Below are positions 1 to 7,608 of a stretch of DNA of 64,000 nt, piece by piece. Positions within the stretch are counted from its first letter, which is position 1; every line of letters starts with the position of its first letter. The notes below the pieces were generated by a model that made no database searches, was not told the origin of the DNA, and saw only the letters and a list, made by a program, of their open reading frames with translations. Position numbers and translations under genes: made by a program. The DNA is from M3007 sp964621185 (GTDB taxonomy: Bacteria > Bacteroidota > Bacteroidia > Chitinophagales > Saprospiraceae): NCBI GenBank assembly GCA_964621185.1, contig CAZULM010000005.1, forward strand, positions 1 through 64,000, written 5' to 3'.

Positions 1-90
1 ACCGCTTTTCGCGGTCTGACCAATAAGTATAAACAAATACTGGACTTTTCCATAACTTTTTATACTTTCGAAAATTCGGGATGACTCATG
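1..90. repeat. Left-truncated copy of an interspersed palindromic repeat module
   Basis: The window opens inside a repeat whose other copy lies at 27058-27161. Both start with accgcttttcgcggtctgac followed by an AATAAGT block, and both end with GGATGACTCATG; the middle is diverged and differs in length by about 14 bases. The first part is the 3' arm of a hairpin with the GTCTGAC core seen again at 27052-27076 and 47282-47465. No ORF or transposase is associated. It sits directly upstream of the Fic gene. Confidence 0.6.
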
Positions 91-182
91 TCTGTTTGGT
101 GCGCAATGCCGAACGGGAATAGGTTATTAATGCGTACTATTGTGTGAAATACAAGATTCAATTCGCCCACCATCCAAGTCCC

Positions 183-968
183 ATGAAAAAAGGCTTGAAA
201 ATCATTCCGACCGTCCTATTGCCCGAATACCTTTCAAAGGTCGGTGGCAGCAACCTGTCGACCCGGTTTGGAAGCTTGCGAGATGCAGATATTTCGACGG
301 AGGCATTCAGCTTCTATACTTCGGTGGCCTCTGTGTTCTCAAGCAAGATAGAGGGGGAAGAAATCGAATTGGACTCCTATGTGAAGCACAAACGATTCGG
401 CATTGCATTCCAACCCGATTACACAAGAAAAATTGATGACTTATACGATAGCTACACCTTTGCCCAGGGAAAAAAGCTCAACCAACAGCATGTTTCAGAT
501 GCCCATAAACTTTTAAGCAGGCATCTGCTGGCCCTCCACCAACAAGGGGCTGTCAGGACGCAAAATATGTACGTGACAAGCCCTGATGGTAAAATTGAAT
601 ACGTGGCCGCCTCGCCTTATGAAGTGGAATCTGAACTACAGAAGCTTTACGGCGACTTGGATGTTTTGCTTGCAGCGGAAATCAGCATCGCCGAAGCATT
701 CTATTTTGCGGCCATGATCCATTTGGTTTTTGTGAAAATCCACCCCTGGAACGATGGCAACGGCCGCTGCGCCCGGCTGCTCGAAAAATGGTTCCTGGCA
801 CAGAAGCTGGGCGAAAAAGCCTGGTTCGTCCAGTCGGAAAAAAACTACTACCTGCAACATCAGGCCTATTACAACAACCTGCGGGCAATGGGCTTGGAAT
901 ATCCAAGCCTGGATTACACCAAAGCGCTGCCGTTTTTGTTGATGTTGCCGAGTGCTTTAGACCTTTGA
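183..968 (+). CDS. Fic family protein (probable AMP transferase, self-inhibited class)
   Basis: Fic-domain enzymes usually transfer AMP from ATP to a hydroxyl side chain of a target protein. The 261-residue product has the Fic signature HPWNDGNGRCAR at residues 187-198, with the catalytic His and the phosphate-binding DGNGR loop. A Fic_N-like N-terminal part carries SSKIEG at residues 53-58, which fits the inhibitory motif [S/T]xxxE[G/N] of Fic proteins that block their own ATP site. I chose ATG 183; an in-frame GTG at 144 would add 13 residues, but a -7-like box (TACTATTG, 135-142) would put the transcription start downstream of that GTG. The 3' end overlaps the convergent miaA by 12 bases. 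No antitoxin-like partner is adjacent, in line with intramolecular inhibition. The target is unknown. Confidence 0.88.
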   Translation: MKKGLKIIPTVLLPEYLSKVGGSNLSTRFGSLRDADISTEAFSFYTSVASVFSSKIEGEEIELDSYVKHKRFGIAFQPDYTRKIDDLYDSYTFAQGKKLNQQHVSDAHKLLSRHLLALHQQGAVRTQNMYVTSPDGKIEYVAASPYEVESELQKLYGDLDVLLAAEISIAEAFYFAAMIHLVFVKIHPWNDGNGRCARLLEKWFLAQKLGEKAWFVQSEKNYYLQHQAYYNNLRAMGLEYPSLDYTKALPFLLMLPSALDL

Positions 969-1868
969 GTTGCTGACAAATTGGGCCACGTGCCCAAGCA
1001 CCTCCTCATAAGCATCCGGCCTAAACCGCGCCCATTCTCCGTGCTTCCGAAACCATGTAACCTGCCGTTTGGCATAGTTCCGCGAATGTTGCTTGATCTT
1101 GTCGATGGTCTCTTCCAAGCTCATTTCCCCCCTGAAATGGGCAAAGAACTCTTCATAGCCCACGGTTTTTAGGGCAGGCTTGTCTTGAAAGGGCAGCAAG
1201 CTGCGTGCTTCAGCCTCCAGGCCTTGCGCAACCATCAGGTCAACCCTTTTGTCGATGCGCTCATACAGGGTAGCCCGTGGCAGCTCAAGCAAAATATTGA
1301 TAACAGCGAAGGGGCGCTGAACCTTGTTCTTTTTTCGGAAAGCGGAAAACGGCTGCCCGGTTTCTAAGCAAACCTCCAAAGCACGGCGCATCCTGGCAGG
1401 GTTCTGCCTGTCAACTTCCTGAAAGTAAGCGGGGTCCAATGCCCCCAGTTGCTGTTGCATCCATGCCAATCCGCCTTCTGCGTAGTTTTTCGCCACCAGC
1501 GCCCGCGTTTCCGGGCTGGTTTTGGGGAATGTGTCGAGCCCTTCGCATACGGCCTTCAAATACAGCCCTGAGCCGCCAACGAGGATGGCGATGTTGTTGG
1601 TTTCAAACAGCGCATCGAGCACGGCAAGCGCGTCCCGCTCAAAATCGCCCACGCTGTAATCTTCTGTTATCGAAAGGGTGTCGATAAAATAGTGTTTGGC
1701 AACGGCCAACTCCTCGGCGCTTGGCTTCGCGGTGCCGATGCTCATTTCCCGAAAGAACTGCCGACTGTCGGCCGAAAGGATGGCAGTGTTGAAATGCCGC
1801 GCCAGTTTGACGGCCAAGGCCGTCTTCCCGGCGGCCGTCGCGCCGCCAATGACGATGAGGTGCTTCAT
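957..1868 (-). CDS. miaA: tRNA dimethylallyltransferase
   Basis: MiaA adds a dimethylallyl group to N6 of adenosine 37 in tRNAs reading UNN codons, the first step toward ms2i6A. The 303-residue length is normal for the family. Visible signatures are the P-loop GATAAGKT (residues 9-16), SADSRQ (32-37) which contacts the substrate base, the GGSGLYLKA segment near residue 100, and a C-terminal stretch ending in QVTWFRKH typical of MiaA. The ATG at 1868 directly precedes the hydrophobic beta strand leading into the P-loop, so the start is well supported. It converges on the Fic gene with a 12-base overlap at the 3' ends, leaving no room for a conventional terminator. Confidence 0.97.
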   Translation of the reverse strand: MKHLIVIGGATAAGKTALAVKLARHFNTAILSADSRQFFREMSIGTAKPSAEELAVAKHYFIDTLSITEDYSVGDFERDALAVLDALFETNNIAILVGGSGLYLKAVCEGLDTFPKTSPETRALVAKNYAEGGLAWMQQQLGALDPAYFQEVDRQNPARMRRALEVCLETGQPFSAFRKKNKVQRPFAVINILLELPRATLYERIDKRVDLMVAQGLEAEARSLLPFQDKPALKTVGYEEFFAHFRGEMSLEETIDKIKQHSRNYAKRQVTWFRKHGEWARFRPDAYEEVLGHVAQFVSNSKV

Positions 1869-2163
1869 AGGGCATAGTTACGGCAAGGGAGCTGATTCTG
1901 TGGTATTTTTAGGGCCCGCCCTTGTCCAGCGCAGGATTTCTTTTTTAGTAGGAATAATGTTAAGTGACTTACCTTCGCCCCTGCGTATAAATTGAAACAC
2001 GCGGAAACAAGGGGACGCCCAAACTCCGACCGCGATGTGTTCCAGGCCATGCCATTCCCGATTTTATACCCGTGGGTATGTTTAATAAATCTGCTACCGA
2101 TTAATATCGATATGAGCCATCCATGAATATTGGGTGGCTCATTATTTTGCCTGCCAATACACA
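1869..2163. other. Gene-free stretch between miaA and the tRNA-Gly terminator
   Basis: About 300 bases upstream of miaA on the minus strand. I see no convincing reading frame, no hairpin beyond the terminator that follows, and no good TAnnTTTG box for miaA. The miaA promoter presumably lies here but I cannot place it. Confidence 0.4.
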
Positions 2164-2203
2164 AAAACAAAAAAGCCCAGTCTTCAGAGACCGGGCTTTT
2201 TTT
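2164..2203 (-). terminator. Rho-independent terminator after tRNA-Gly
   Basis: AAAAGCCC at 2171-2178 pairs with GGGCTTTT at 2193-2200, extended inward by GTCT/AGAC around a four-base loop with one A-C mismatch. On the minus strand the stem is followed by a T-rich run, the classic intrinsic terminator layout. It begins within 10 bases of the tRNA 3' end. Confidence 0.85.
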
Positions 2204-2204
2204 G

Positions 2205-2280
2205 TGGAGCGGAAAACGAGATTCGAACTCGCGACCTCGACCTTGGCAAGGTCGCGCTCTACCAGCTGAGCTATTTCCGC
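2205..2280 (-). tRNA. tRNA-Gly (GCC anticodon)
   Basis: On the minus strand the acceptor GCGGAAA pairs with TTTCCGC, followed by discriminator T and an encoded CCA. The D arm reads AGCTCAGCTGGTAGAGC, the anticodon stem CGACC/GGTCG encloses loop TTGCCAA with anticodon GCC, and the T arm contains GGTTCGA-like GAGTTCGAATC. Total 76 nt including CCA, no intron. The GCC anticodon reads GGC and GGU glycine codons. Confidence 0.96.
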
Positions 2281-2292
2281 GTTTAGCGGCGG

Positions 2293-2325
2293 CAAAGATA
2301 ATGCGCCTTCTTTCAAACAAGCAAA
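2293..2325 (-). promoter_or_regulatory. Bacteroidota-type promoter for tRNA-Gly
   Basis: On the minus strand a perfect TAnnTTTG box (TATCTTTG) occupies 2293-2300, and a TTTG -33 element lies at 2322-2325 with a 21-base spacer. The predicted transcription start is about six bases upstream of the tRNA. The box shows that this genome uses the Bacteroidota sigma consensus. Confidence 0.65.
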
Positions 2326-2346
2326 TGTTTTTTAAAAAAAATTTAC

Positions 2347-4428
2347 TCATGTTGGCGCCGATTCGGCCTCTAACTTCCTTTTGTAGTAGAAATAGGTTTC
2401 AAGCTGGGCGCGCACCGGGATGTCATGGCCGGTCCTTTTGTACAGGTTCAGGTTTTTATTGTCGATAATGCGCGCTTTTACGTTGTCGTTGAGCTGTAAT
2501 TCTACCAGGCTGCGGATTTCCTGCCGGATGGCTGGGTCTAACACAGGGAAGGTGGTTTCGATCCGGTAGCTGAGGTTGCGCTCCATCCAGTCGGCACTGC
2601 TCAGGTACATCGATTCGTCCCCGCCATTGTGGAAAACAAATATGCGGGCATGTTCCAGGAACCGATCTACGATGCTGATGACCTCGATGTTATCGCTGAT
2701 GCCCGGGATACCGGCTTCTAAGCAGCAAATCCCGCGCACGATCAGACGGATGCGGACGCCGGCGCTGGAGGCTTCGTACAGTTTCTGGATGATCTCTCTG
2801 TCCTCCAGGCTGTTTATTTTCAGGATCATGCTGCCCTCTTTCCCATGCTTGGCAGCTTCAATCTCCTGGTCAATCAGGGCGTATAGCTTGGAGCGGAGGT
2901 TGAACTTCCCGACCAAGAGGTGCTGGAATTCCTGTGCTGGGGGCTTTACGTTTTCCAGGAAGCTGAAAACATTGCTGACTTCGGCAGTCAGGCGCTGGTC
3001 GGCGGTGAATATCGCGAGGTCCGAATAGACCTTGGCTGTTTCTTCATGGAAGTTGCCCGTCCCGAGATAAGCGTACAGTTGGGGCTTTCCGCTTTCTATC
3101 CTGCGGAACAGCGCGAGCTTGGAGTGCACTTTCACGCCCGGGAAGGAATAGTGTACGCGCACGCCGGCCTTTTCGAGGCGTTCGCCCCATTCCAGGTTGG
3201 TGGCTTCGTCGAAGCGGGCCTTTATCTCCACAAATGCCGATACTTGTTTTCCCCGTTGCACTGCTTCCATGAGCGCTTGCAACACTTTGCTGTGCTTGGC
3301 CACCCGGTATTGGATCACCTTGATATGGGTAACTTTTGGGTCTTGCGCCGCCCGTTCGAAGAGGTTGATGACGGCTTGAAAAGATTGATAAGGCACATGC
3401 AGCAGCTGGTCGGAACCCCGGATTGCCTCGAAGGGGTTCTCGGTGTCGTGCAGCACCGGATGGTGCAAAGGCGGCAAAGGCTTGTATTTCAAGTGGGTCA
3501 GGCCAAAGTCGGGGAATTTGAAAAAATCGAAGTTGTTGTGGTAACGGCCTTCAGGCAACATGTCGTTTTTGCGCAAGTCAAAAGTGTCTTGCAGATACTC
3601 CAGCAAATGCGAGGGCATCTCGCGGTCGAACACGAAGCGGCTTGCAGGCCCTACCTGTCGTTTTTGGAGGCTGGATTTTATCTTTTGCACCAGGTCGCCC
3701 GAATACTCGTCCTCAATGTGCAAGTCGCCGTCGCGCGTCAGCTTGATGGAGTACGCGTCCTGAATGTCATATCCCGGGAAAAGCCTGGTCACAGAATGGC
3801 GGACGATATCGTCCAGCATGATCAAGTCGAAGCGGTCGGAAGCCGACGGCAGTACCACAAACCGGGGCAACTGGTCAGAAGGGATTTTGACCAGGGCGTA
3901 CTCGCTGTGGGAAAGCGGCTTCTTTTTTTGCCGCAGGTGAACGGCAAGGTACAGGTGCGCATTGGCCAAAAATGGGTTGATGCGGTGCTTGACCAACAGT
4001 ACCGGCATGACGAACGGCAGGAGGTGGTCTTGAAAATAATTCTCCACAAACTTTTTCTGCTCCTCGTTCAGGTCGAGCCGGCGCAGGATGTTCACATGGT
4101 GGCGGCGCAGCTCTGGCACGATCTGCTTTTCGAATATTTGCGCGAACTCTTCCTGTTGCCGGTTGACGATCTTGTGCACTTCTTTCAACAAGGCGCTCGG
4201 GTCGAAACCCAGTTGGGCCTTGGTCTTCTTGCCCACTTTTTTCAGTTTCCGGATGCCTGCCACCCTGATCCTGAAAAATTCGTCGAGGTTGGAGGAGTAA
4301 ATGGCCAAAAACTTCAAGCGCTCCAGGAGTGGCACTGCTGGGTCCTTGGCTTCCTGCAGTACCCGGTAGTTGAACGACAGCCAGGAAATGTCGCGGTTGG
4401 TGTAAGGCAGGGAGTCCATTGGATTCAT
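2347..4428 (-). CDS. ppk1: Polyphosphate kinase 1
   Basis: PPK1 reversibly polymerises the gamma phosphate of ATP into inorganic polyphosphate. The 693-residue protein has the family's standard length and four-part build: an N domain starting with NRDISWLSFNYRVLQEA, a head domain, and two phospholipase-D-like C domains. The autophosphorylated histidine is visible in VKVHSKL, with His at residue 435; family members also show RYHNNFDFFKFPDFGL, present here near residue 315. LGTGNFHEETAKVYSDL and the second basic domain (SADWMERNL) are intact. The ATG at 4428 lies just ahead of the conserved N-terminal motif; a second Met at codon 4 is possible. It sits alone between two tRNA genes, with the tRNA-Leu terminator just upstream, so it probably has its own promoter. 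Confidence 0.97.
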   Translation of the reverse strand: MNPMDSLPYTNRDISWLSFNYRVLQEAKDPAVPLLERLKFLAIYSSNLDEFFRIRVAGIRKLKKVGKKTKAQLGFDPSALLKEVHKIVNRQQEEFAQIFEKQIVPELRRHHVNILRRLDLNEEQKKFVENYFQDHLLPFVMPVLLVKHRINPFLANAHLYLAVHLRQKKKPLSHSEYALVKIPSDQLPRFVVLPSASDRFDLIMLDDIVRHSVTRLFPGYDIQDAYSIKLTRDGDLHIEDEYSGDLVQKIKSSLQKRQVGPASRFVFDREMPSHLLEYLQDTFDLRKNDMLPEGRYHNNFDFFKFPDFGLTHLKYKPLPPLHHPVLHDTENPFEAIRGSDQLLHVPYQSFQAVINLFERAAQDPKVTHIKVIQYRVAKHSKVLQALMEAVQRGKQVSAFVEIKARFDEATNLEWGERLEKAGVRVHYSFPGVKVHSKLALFRRIESGKPQLYAYLGTGNFHEETAKVYSDLAIFTADQRLTAEVSNVFSFLENVKPPAQEFQHLLVGKFNLRSKLYALIDQEIEAAKHGKEGSMILKINSLEDREIIQKLYEASSAGVRIRLIVRGICCLEAGIPGISDNIEVISIVDRFLEHARIFVFHNGGDESMYLSSADWMERNLSYRIETTFPVLDPAIRQEIRSLVELQLNDNVKARIIDNKNLNLYKRTGHDIPVRAQLETYFYYKRKLEAESAPT

Positions 4429-4452
4429 CTGAAAGAAAAATTGGTGAAGGGT

Positions 4453-4489
4453 GGGCTAAAACAAAGCGCCCCGGTGTTGCCGGGGCGCC
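4453..4489 (-). terminator. Rho-independent terminator after tRNA-Leu
   Basis: GCGCCCCGG (4466-4474) pairs perfectly with CCGGGGCGC (4480-4488) around a five-base loop. On the minus strand it is followed by TTTGTTTTAG. It is a strong GC stem between tRNA-Leu and ppk1. Confidence 0.85.
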
Positions 4490-4492
4490 AGG

Positions 4493-4575
4493 TGCGGGAA
4501 GCGAGACTCGAACTCGCACGATCGTGAAATCACTGGTGTTTGAGACCAGCGCGTCTACCATTCCGCCATTCCCGC
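4493..4575 (-). tRNA. tRNA-Leu (CAA anticodon)
   Basis: Acceptor GCGGGAA pairs with TTCCCGC on the minus strand, discriminator A, with no full CCA encoded. The anticodon stem CTGGT/ACCAG encloses loop CTCAAAC with anticodon CAA, which reads UUG. A long variable arm (GTGATTTCACGATCGTGC region) marks a class II tRNA, as expected for Leu. The T arm GAGTTCGAGTC is intact. Length 83 nt. Confidence 0.95.
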
Positions 4576-4594
4576 AACGTGTTTTAGTGCCTTG

Positions 4595-5143
4595 TTATTC
4601 AAAAGCGGCTGCAAACTTAGAGAGATTTTCTTTCACACGCAACAAATACTTTTTTTTATAAAAATACTCCCTTGCGGTGATTAATGCCGTTTCGCTGCCT
4701 GTAGCTGCCGTCCAGGTTGACAAAATATCCGCCACAGATGCCTCCAGGCTGCTTTCCAAGTTGTTTGCGGCTGCTAAGGCCTCTTGGTACAGGGCAGGGG
4801 AGGGGTCAAATTCCAGCTCCATGATTTTCTCGTTGATCTCCATCATCTCCATCAAGAATTCTTGAGGGATATTTTCTGTGCCGCCTTCCTCTGGCAGCAT
4901 CCCGTTCAGTGCCAAAACATGCTGAAGGCGAAGGTCGGGGTCTGAAAGGGTTTTATATGCCTTGTTGTTCAAGCTGGAAAGCTCCAGCGATCTGTCTTGG
5001 GCATCATCGGAGGCCAAGGTGTGGAAATCGGGGTGGAATTTTCGGCTGTTTTCCAGATAGGCGCGGCGCAGTGCGGCAGCATCGACAAAAAGTGCTACCG
5101 GCAATCCGAAAAACTCAAAATAATTGGGTTGCGCCGAATCCAT
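4595..5143 (-). CDS. hscB: Fe-S cluster assembly co-chaperone HscB
   Basis: HscB is the J-domain partner of HscA/DnaK and delivers the IscU-type scaffold during Fe-S cluster transfer. The 182-residue protein opens with NYFEFFGLP, the typical HscB start of the J domain, and has HPDFH with the essential HPD at residues 37-39. The C-terminal three-helix part contains EFLMEMMEINEKIMEL, matching the scaffold-binding region of HscB rather than a general DnaJ. It begins 12 bases after rseP on the same strand, so the two are probably cotranscribed. No other isc/suf genes are nearby. The promoter of the downstream tRNA-Leu lies inside its last codons. Confidence 0.9.
   Translation of the reverse strand: MDSAQPNYFEFFGLPVALFVDAAALRRAYLENSRKFHPDFHTLASDDAQDRSLELSSLNNKAYKTLSDPDLRLQHVLALNGMLPEEGGTENIPQEFLMEMMEINEKIMELEFDPSPALYQEALAAANNLESSLEASVADILSTWTAATGSETALITAREYFYKKKYLLRVKENLSKFAAAFE
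4612..4646 (-). promoter_or_regulatory. Promoter of tRNA-Leu inside the 3' end of hscB
   Basis: On the minus strand TAAGTTTG (4612-4619) matches TAnnTTTG exactly. TTG/TTTG elements at 4640-4646 give a spacer of 20-23 bases. The predicted start is about 30 bases before the tRNA. The tRNA therefore probably has its own promoter even though rseP-hscB read toward it. Confidence 0.6.
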
Positions 5144-5155
5144 CAGGTTTGCTTG

Positions 5156-6508
5156 TCAGAACAATTTTTGCAGGAAATGCCGCCAAACGTCCAGTCCGAG
5201 CGCCAGCACCATCAAGCCGAGCAGGATAAAGAACCCGAAGGTGACTGCGCGTTCCATGAACTTGTCGCTCACCTTGCGGCCGGTGATGACCTCCCAGATC
5301 AGGAAAAGCACATAGCCGCCGTCGAGGGCCGGGATGGGCAGGAGGTTCATAAAGGCCAAAATGATGCTGAGCGATGCCGTCACATTCCAAAATATCTCCC
5401 AATCCCAGGAAGGGTGGAACAGCTTGCCGATGCTGATGACGCTGCCCAGGTTGTCCTTTACCGATATTTTGCCGTTGAACATCTGCCCAAATGCCTTGAG
5501 CTGGTTGCTCAAAAAGCTTACGCCCATGTCCACGCCGGCCGGCATGGCCTGGAGCAGGGAATACTTTTCGCGCTCGGTCTTGAAATGCCCGTCGATCTTC
5601 ACCACGACACCGATGGTGCCATGCTCTGATACCTCAACGTTAAAGTCCAGCTGTCGGCCATCCCGCTCTATGCCAAGCACCACGGTTTGGCTCTTGTGCT
5701 GCTGCGCCATCGCCTTGAACTGGTCGAAATAGGGGATGGGCTGTCCGTTGAAGGCAACGATGCGGTCGCCTTTCAGCAGGCCGGCCTTTTCTGCCGCTTT
5801 TCCCGCTGCCAGTTGGTCGATGTAAAATGGCACACGCGGGCTGAACAGGTCGCTTTTCGACACGTGCTGGCTGGTAATCTGCTGTGCTATGTCCTCCGAC
5901 AGGGTCAAGGTGGTGTCCGTGCCGTTGCGGGATACCGTCACCTGCTGGACCTCGCCAAGAACCACTGATTCAATAAATGGGCCTGCATCTACCCTTGGAA
6001 AGTCCTTGTCCCCGATCTTTACCAGCACGTCGCCTTGCTGGAAGCCTTGCCGCAGCAGCACGGAATCATAAGACATGCCGTATTGCCGCACTTCGCTGGT
6101 CGGCACATAGCTTTTGCCAAAATACCAGAGTATCATGCCAAAAATGAAGAACCCGAGCAGGAAATTGACGGTGACGCCACCCACCATGATGATGAGGCGC
6201 TGCCATGCCGGTTTCGAGCGGAATTCCCAGGGCTGCGGGGGCAGCTTCATCTGCTCGGTATCCATGCTCTCGTCCACCATGCCGGATATTTTCACATAAC
6301 CGCCCAGCGGGAGCCAGCCGATTCCGTATTCGGTTTCGCCTTTTTTGGTTTTCCAAAGCGAGTTGAAGGGGGCAAAATCAAAGAATAGGTAGAATTTCTC
6401 GACACGTGTCTTGAACCATTTCGCGGGCGCAAAGTGTCCCATTTCATGCAACACGATCAACAAGGAAAGGCTTAAAAAGAACTGGCAAACAATTGAGATA
6501 GTATCCAT
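5156..6508 (-). CDS. rseP: RIP metalloprotease RseP (site-2 protease)
   Basis: This inner-membrane zinc protease cuts within transmembrane segments, classically anti-sigma factors during envelope stress, and also clears signal-peptide remnants. The 450-residue product has the active-site HEMGH at residues 21-25 in the first transmembrane helix and the third zinc-ligand motif NLLPIPALDGG near residues 388-398. PDZ-like regions lie between, for example GLLKGDRIVAFNGQPI. Length is normal. It is the first gene of a likely rseP-hscB pair (12-base gap). The upstream region 6549-6588 contains a TAnnTTTG box inside an inverted repeat. I cannot name a specific substrate; several sigma/anti-sigma pairs are typical of this phylum but none is in the window. 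Confidence 0.95.
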   Translation of the reverse strand: MDTISIVCQFFLSLSLLIVLHEMGHFAPAKWFKTRVEKFYLFFDFAPFNSLWKTKKGETEYGIGWLPLGGYVKISGMVDESMDTEQMKLPPQPWEFRSKPAWQRLIIMVGGVTVNFLLGFFIFGMILWYFGKSYVPTSEVRQYGMSYDSVLLRQGFQQGDVLVKIGDKDFPRVDAGPFIESVVLGEVQQVTVSRNGTDTTLTLSEDIAQQITSQHVSKSDLFSPRVPFYIDQLAAGKAAEKAGLLKGDRIVAFNGQPIPYFDQFKAMAQQHKSQTVVLGIERDGRQLDFNVEVSEHGTIGVVVKIDGHFKTEREKYSLLQAMPAGVDMGVSFLSNQLKAFGQMFNGKISVKDNLGSVISIGKLFHPSWDWEIFWNVTASLSIILAFMNLLPIPALDGGYVLFLIWEVITGRKVSDKFMERAVTFGFFILLGLMVLALGLDVWRHFLQKLF

Positions 6509-6548
6509 TAATTATTGTAGAAAAGGTCTCGCTTGAGAGAAAAAGTGA

Positions 6549-6588
6549 AACGGCTTCCGAAGTTCAGGGCAAAACTACGGAAGCCGTT
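6549..6588 (-). promoter_or_regulatory. Inverted repeat enclosing the probable rseP -7 box
   Basis: AACGGCTTCCG and CGGAAGCCGTT form a perfect 11-bp stem with an 18-base loop. On the minus strand the loop contains TAGTTTTG (6570-6577), an exact TAnnTTTG box with a predicted start about 56 bases before the rseP ATG. The stem is also followed by TTTCACTTTTTC on the minus strand, so it could instead terminate porD transcription. Sequence alone does not separate the two readings. Confidence 0.45.
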
Positions 6589-6624
6589 GAAATAAGTGGT
6601 ACAATTGACGACAAACAAGCCGAA

Positions 6625-7539
6625 TCAGGAGCCGATCTCTCGGTATCGCTGGCTGTTAGCCGGGTCTATGCGCGACATTATCTGGATCACGCGGTCTTTT
6701 TGTGCCTTCGGGGCTACCTTCCACATCTCGACAAGCTCGTCTTTCTTGGCATAGGAAAACATCTGAACGATCATGGAGTTCAAATAGGCGACGCTTACTT
6801 TGTCGATATCTTCCAATGCCAGCAGGATATTGGCCCTGGCTGTTTCCTGGTTGACGGTGAACATGTCGAGCCCTTTGCGGTAGTACATGTACATGGCAGC
6901 GCGGAAGGGCTTGACGCGCGGGTTGAGGGTATTCTCTATGATCCAATAGCGGTTTCGGTTCTTGCCGCCATCTGCCGGCCGCCAGCCCGGCGCCGTATTG
7001 CTCGAATTTTGGATGTTGGTGACGATCCTTTCGGCAGTGGCATAATGCGGGTCGCCGCCATATTGGGAAAAGGAATCATAGTCCATGCCCAGGATCACAT
7101 AAACATAAAAGGCAAACAACGAAGGCAAGTTTTGGTTGTCGGTCACGTCGCGGAAAAACTCGATCGGCTGGTTCTGTTCATAGGAAAAAACCACATCCTT
7201 GTCCAGGTAAGAGATCAGCGGCGTCTCGAATCCGCTGCCGTAAACGGGGCGGGTGGACTGTATGGCCAGCTCTGCTTCAAAAAAGTTGTTGTCCAATTCT
7301 TTAGAGATGGTAAGGATAAAATTGCACTTGATCCGCTCCGCCGGCTCAAAAACGTCGTTGGTCCACTTGGTATTGTTGAGGAACTCCCGGAGCGAGGCCT
7401 CCAGTTGGTCGAACACTTTGCGGTCGTTGCGCTGCAGCTGTGGGGTGTTTACCCGCACGGTGGCGTTCAGCTCGCCTTGTGCATAAAGCGATGAGGCGCA
7501 AGCAGATAGGAATAGAAATATAAAAAGCTGTTTGAACAT
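6625..7539 (-). CDS. porD: PorD-like protein, DUF4835 (T9SS-associated)
   Basis: The 304-residue protein matches the DUF4835 family, whose Porphyromonas member PorD is required for type IX secretion. It has a Sec signal peptide (hydrophobic LFIFLFLSACASSLYAQ, cleavage near residue 20) and the family pattern: LNATVRVNTPQLQ directly after the signal, then NDVFEPAERIKCNF, then YVYVILGMDYDSFSQYGG and the NPRVKPFRAAMYMYYRKGLDMF block. I started at ATG 7539 because it gives a clean signal peptide; an upstream in-frame start at 7569 adds ten polar residues. It is last in the bamD-rpoZ-coaBC-porD cluster, an order conserved in Bacteroidota. The biochemical role is unclear; cell-envelope location is inferred from the signal. 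Confidence 0.88.
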   Translation of the reverse strand: MFKQLFIFLFLSACASSLYAQGELNATVRVNTPQLQRNDRKVFDQLEASLREFLNNTKWTNDVFEPAERIKCNFILTISKELDNNFFEAELAIQSTRPVYGSGFETPLISYLDKDVVFSYEQNQPIEFFRDVTDNQNLPSLFAFYVYVILGMDYDSFSQYGGDPHYATAERIVTNIQNSSNTAPGWRPADGGKNRNRYWIIENTLNPRVKPFRAAMYMYYRKGLDMFTVNQETARANILLALEDIDKVSVAYLNSMIVQMFSYAKKDELVEMWKVAPKAQKDRVIQIMSRIDPANSQRYREIGS

Positions 7540-7608
7540 GGGCCCGTATTTGTTCGGAATGCTGTACAATGATGCGCTGGGTTTTGGGGCTGCTGCTGCT
7601 ATGACGCG

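Noticed and set aside
2920..4527. Long plus-strand open frame of 535 codons
   Set aside because: It is antisense to ppk1, whose motifs and His435 are intact, and it has no recognisable domain.
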